A stretch of 64,000 nt of DNA. It comes from Sphingobacterium sp. UT-1RO-CII-1 (GTDB lineage Bacteria > Bacteroidota > Bacteroidia > Sphingobacteriales > Sphingobacteriaceae). Of the stretch, positions 61,521-64,000 are shown piece after piece. Position numbers and translations under genes: made by a program. Below the pieces are notes generated by a model. The model worked only from the letters and a program-made list of their open reading frames with translations, was not told the DNA's origin and made no database searches. How positions within the stretch are numbered: position 1 is the stretch's first letter; each line of letters starts with the position of its first letter. The stretch is taken from NCBI RefSeq assembly GCF_026711005.1, contig NZ_JAPPVJ010000003.1, forward strand, positions 310,001 through 374,000. Reading direction: 5' to 3'.

Positions 61521-62030
61521 CTTTATTTTAGCCTTTCTATTTAAAGCACTGATAATTTGATTGATAATTTTTCATGACTGACATAAATAGTGTTTTCCTA
61601 TTCCATAAACAGCATTATCAACCGCTTACTATCATACATAGTACTAAAAGACACCTCGTCCATAAACAAAAATACACAACCAATCACACCCCACTTCCCA
61701 AAGCAGATCAGATGACACCTCAAAAGACAGAAAGTATAAAATAACTGGAATAAAAATCAAATTAAAGATGCAGAAAACACCATATATTTCAAAAATTTCC
61801 GAATATGAATATTTTTTTTCCCTTTACACCACCCAACCATAACGCATTCAAAGTATATTTGCTGTCACTATTTGTATTCAATCTAAATAAAAATAGTGCT
61901 GCATAATCTCTTCTCTTAAAGTTGTCGTGAGATCCTTCTTACGGCAACTTCTTTACATTATTACAGTCATTTTTTTACAATAACCAAACTCATATTACTG
62001 CAAGCACATAAAGCTATCCTTTTTCTTTCG
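61521..62030. other. AT-rich intergenic stretch with one hairpin
   Basis: Between the tRNA-Pro promoter and the globin gene I see no plausible coding frame. One 10-bp hairpin with a G-U pair, AAGTTGTCGT/ACGGCAACTT at 61919-61950, stands alone; its role is unknown. Confidence 0.4.
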
Positions 62031-62038
62031 TAAATTTG
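62031..62038 (+). promoter_or_regulatory. candidate -7 box close to the globin start codon
   Basis: TAAATTTG matches TAnnTTTG. It ends 4 nt before the ATG of the truncated haemoglobin gene, so a transcript would have almost no leader. No -33 TTTG is visible. Confidence 0.3.
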
Positions 62039-62042
62039 ACGT

Positions 62043-62435
62043 ATGAGCAAGCATGATATTTCGGATCTAGATGATATAAAAAATTTAGTCGACACCTTCT
62101 ACGGGAAAGTACAGGTCGATGACTTTATAGGCCCTATTTTTAATGAAAAAATAAGAAACAATTGGCCGGAGCATTTACGTAAAATGTACCAATTTTGGCA
62201 AACAATACTACTAGATCAACATACCTATCAAGGGCGGCCATTCCCCCCTCATGCGCAGCTTCCAATAAAGCAGGAACACTTTGAGCGCTGGCTTGCCCTA
62301 TTCGATACAACAGTCAATGAGCTCTACGAAGGTCCTATTGCTGAAGAAGCAAAATCCCGAGGTAGAAAAATGGCTACACTTTTTCAAGTAAAATTAGAAC
62401 ATATCCGTCAATCGCCTTTCCGCCCCTTACTCTAG
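62043..62435 (+). CDS. group III truncated haemoglobin
   Basis: A 130-residue globin of the truncated group III (P) type. The tract IKNLVDTFYGKVQVDDFIGP, then FNEKIRNNWPEHLRKMYQFW, then QTILLDQHTYQGRPFPPHAQ matches the B-C-E helix region. The proximal His is in IKQEHFERWLALFDTTV (the QxHFxRWLxLF motif). Function in group III is uncertain; roles in nitric oxide, peroxide or electron transfer are suggested. It is a single gene, in a window that also encodes haem uptake and a di-haem enzyme. Confidence 0.93.
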   Translation: MSKHDISDLDDIKNLVDTFYGKVQVDDFIGPIFNEKIRNNWPEHLRKMYQFWQTILLDQHTYQGRPFPPHAQLPIKQEHFERWLALFDTTVNELYEGPIAEEAKSRGRKMATLFQVKLEHIRQSPFRPLL

Positions 62436-62650
62436 TAAGCTCTATTCTACGTAGTTCCTATACTAATATAGCGATTTTTCTAGCTATAGGTATTCTAATT
62501 ACTCATGCCACAGCCTCGCCACCTACAATGCTGTCTGTTGCCTTCACATACATCAGCAATCCCTCCTAAAGCTGCCAGCGACTCCTAGCCGCTCCTAACG
62601 AAGTCATAATCACCAGCCTTTACCTAAAGCACAAGACAACAAACATACAT

Positions 62651-62694
62651 AAGATAAATACGGGATAACATAGGGATAAGTATGGGGTAAACTA
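62651..62694. repeat. 11-bp tandem repeats, four imperfect copies
   Basis: Copies at 62651, 62662, 62673 and 62684 read AAGATAAATAC, GGGATAACATA, GGGATAAGTAT and GGGGTAAACTA. The core GGRTAA recurs every 11 bp exactly. Confidence 0.6.
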
Positions 62695-62700
62695 GAATAA

Positions 62701-62750
62701 TCACGGACTTCCACGGACTTTCACGCATTTTCACGGACTTTCACGGACTA
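62701..62750. repeat. 10-bp tandem repeats, five copies
   Basis: Consecutive units read TCACGGACTT, CCACGGACTT, TCACGCATTT, TCACGGACTT and TCACGGACTA. It begins 6 nt after the 11-bp array and lies in the gap between the globin and peptidase genes. Confidence 0.9.
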
Positions 62751-62781
62751 ATTGCCTACACAGAAAAGAAAAAGGAAAGAA

Positions 62782-62806
62782 TCTTAGGGTCGGATTGACC
62801 CTAAGA
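62782..62806. repeat. hairpin in the globin-peptidase gap
   Basis: TCTTAGGGTC and GACCCTAAGA are perfect 10-nt arms around ATT-like 5 nt. On the minus strand a T-rich stretch follows, so it may be a second terminator for the peptidase gene. Confidence 0.6.
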
Positions 62807-62815
62807 CTAATATAG

Positions 62816-62843
62816 AAAATTAATTGGCATCAAAGCCAATTAA
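62816..62843 (-). terminator. rho-independent terminator of the peptidase gene
   Basis: On the minus strand TTAATTGGC and GCCAATTAA pair around 6 nt and are followed by TTTTC. It begins 12 nt after the peptidase stop. Confidence 0.8.
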
Positions 62844-62855
62844 CATCAATAATAA

Positions 62856-64000
62856 TTAATGCAATGTATCAATCTGCTGATCAATCAAATAAAGTAAAGA
62901 AGCAATCGCTGCTACCCCAGACTGCAACTCCCTATGATCTACCGCTTCAAATACATCCTTTGCCGAGTGATGAAGGTCAAAATAACGATTTGGATCAGGA
63001 CGAAAATTAAACATCACCGTATTCGGGAAATGCCTACCCCATACACCTGAATCTACACCTGGGCTTCCCTGTAGAAAACGGGATACCCAATATTTTTCTT
63101 CAAACAAAGGCTGCCATTTTTCCTGAATCAAAGCGACCTGAGAAGCCGAAGCTTTAATATCAAATCCTCGCGGAGCAAAACCACCTGCATCACTCTCTAT
63201 TGCAGCAATTAATTTCTCTTCCCGTTCTTTTGCCTCCTCTCCATATTTTAAAGCTCCATGCACCCCATTTTCTTCATTCATATAAAACACCAAACGGATT
63301 GTATGCTTAGGCTTATAGCCCAAAGCCATTAACGTACGTATGGCATCCAAAGTTCCCATAGTACCTGTACCGTTATCATGTGCTCCCTCACCGACATCCC
63401 AAGAGTCAATATGTCCGCCAATGGTAATAATTTCGTTAGGCTTCTCGCTACCATGCCATTCTGCTATAACATTATGCGTATTCACCAAACCTTTCCAGGC
63501 TCCATGTCCCGATAAATTTACTTTTGTTTTAGAATCTTCCTTTAAGATATCCGATAGCTTTGTTGCCCCTACAGCCGAAATAGCAAAAGCAGGGATACTG
63601 TCTATTCCTTCCACATAGCGTGTACCTCCGGTATGTGGGTAATCATCAAAACGGGAAGAGCCTAAAGAGCGAAAAAGATAAGCAACTGCCCCTAGCTTGG
63701 CTGCCTCTGCTGGGCCACGGCTACGTTGCCCACTATTCAGTCCATAAGCCACACCTGTTTCAACAATGGTCTCATCCCAAGCTTTATTTACAAAAACAAT
63801 CTTCCCCTCTACCGCATCACCATGCTGGCGGAGTTCGCTCAACAATTCAATCTCCAATACCTCAGCCTCTAAACCTTCAGTAGGGGTAGCAACTGATCCT
63901 CCCAGTAATAACACATTTAAGGGTTCTTGGCTTCCTTTTATAAATGCTTTTTCCGCAGGACCTCTATCCCAATAGGGTACCTGAACATCCTGTAAGTACA
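62856..64000 (-). CDS. M28 family zinc metallopeptidase, 5' end outside window
   Basis: The C-terminal part (381 codons) of an M28 exopeptidase, resembling carboxypeptidase Q-like enzymes. The zinc and catalytic motifs are visible: GGHIDSWDVGEGAHDNGTG (His and Asp ligands), RLVFYMNEENGVHGA (the NEENG Glu pair) and, near the end, FDLHHSAKDVFEAVD (a late His ligand). A GTG at 63914 begins MLLLGGSV, but the frame is open through codons reading VPYWDRGPAEKAFIKGSQEP to the right edge, so the true start lies beyond 64000. A PA-type inserted domain is present in the N-terminal half (KIVFVNKAWDETIVE, GAVAYLFRSLGSS). Substrate is unknown. Confidence 0.9.
   Translation of the reverse strand, partial: YLQDVQVPYWDRGPAEKAFIKGSQEPLNVLLLGGSVATPTEGLEAEVLEIELLSELRQHGDAVEGKIVFVNKAWDETIVETGVAYGLNSGQRSRGPAEAAKLGAVAYLFRSLGSSRFDDYPHTGGTRYVEGIDSIPAFAISAVGATKLSDILKEDSKTKVNLSGHGAWKGLVNTHNVIAEWHGSEKPNEIITIGGHIDSWDVGEGAHDNGTGTMGTLDAIRTLMALGYKPKHTIRLVFYMNEENGVHGALKYGEEAKEREEKLIAAIESDAGGFAPRGFDIKASASQVALIQEKWQPLFEEKYWVSRFLQGSPGVDSGVWGRHFPNTVMFNFRPDPNRYFDLHHSAKDVFEAVDHRELQSGVAAIASLLYLIDQQIDTLH

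Noticed and set aside
62620..62760. The short tandem repeats considered as a CRISPR array
   Set aside because: Units are 10-11 bp with no spacers, no cas genes are in the window, and the repeat length is far below that of CRISPR repeats.
63340..63883. Long plus-strand frames opposite the M28 peptidase gene
   Set aside because: They lie within the peptidase coding region in shadow frames and encode no recognisable domain.

Overview
The window is about 64 kb of an AT-rich Bacteroidota chromosome, most likely from the Sphingobacteriaceae (Sphingobacterium/Pedobacter type). The evidence is three SusC/SusD systems (one only partly visible), TAnnTTTG-type promoters, a FecI/FecR-type sigma/anti-sigma pair, a TamB-like giant protein, tandem Amidase_3 genes and few Shine-Dalgarno sequences. 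The assignment is inferred from gene content; no rRNA is present.

Region 1 (1-24,370) is mostly housekeeping. It begins with the end of a SusD-like gene and an outer-membrane beta-barrel gene. Next come a tRNA-Cys with a 59-residue basic protein, cutC, tsaD and a divergent tamB-like gene. Then follow tex, tatA, a MATE exporter, a VF530-type gene, an E2 acyltransferase, cinA and lptD. The region ends with two amidases, an MlaD-like gene and an EamA transporter. The tamB-like gene has no ATG, GTG or TTG upstream of its membrane anchor.

Region 2 (24,415-40,107) is a complete sialic-acid utilisation locus. On the minus strand it runs susC, susD, nanA, nanM-like, MFS transporter, esterase (nanS-like), AGE epimerase, GH20 hexosaminidase and sialidase. 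A divergent FadR/GntR regulator lies beside it. Between susC and the regulator a Bacteroidota promoter overlaps two GT-N3-AC palindromes whose centres are 22 bp apart, a plausible operator pair. The sialidase and hexosaminidase would trim host glycans, SusCD and the MFS carrier would import Neu5Ac, and NanM, NanA and the epimerase would convert it towards GlcNAc.

Region 3 (40,112-46,034, minus strand) looks like a copper-acquisition locus. It holds a TonB receptor with the CxxxM signature of the copper importer OprC, a two-domain YtkA/FixH-like lipoprotein, an MbnP-like lipoprotein, an MbnH/MauG-like di-haem protein and two small membrane-anchored Cys/His proteins of one family.

Region 4 (46,405-60,567, plus strand) is an iron/haem locus. 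An ECF sigma factor and FecR are followed by a SusC with an STN signalling domain, a SusD, a lipoprotein resembling a metallopeptidase without its zinc histidines, a secreted subtilase, a ChaN-like haem-binding protein, HmuTUV and an HmuS-like haem-degrading protein. The layout suggests that a SusCD pair plus a protease takes haem from haemoproteins. A 28-bp perfect palindrome lies in the protease signal-peptide codons.

Region 5 (60,568-64,000) contains a decayed AAA ATPase pseudogene, a tRNA-Pro, a group III truncated haemoglobin, two abutting arrays of 11-bp and 10-bp repeats, and a peptidase M28 gene cut by the window edge.
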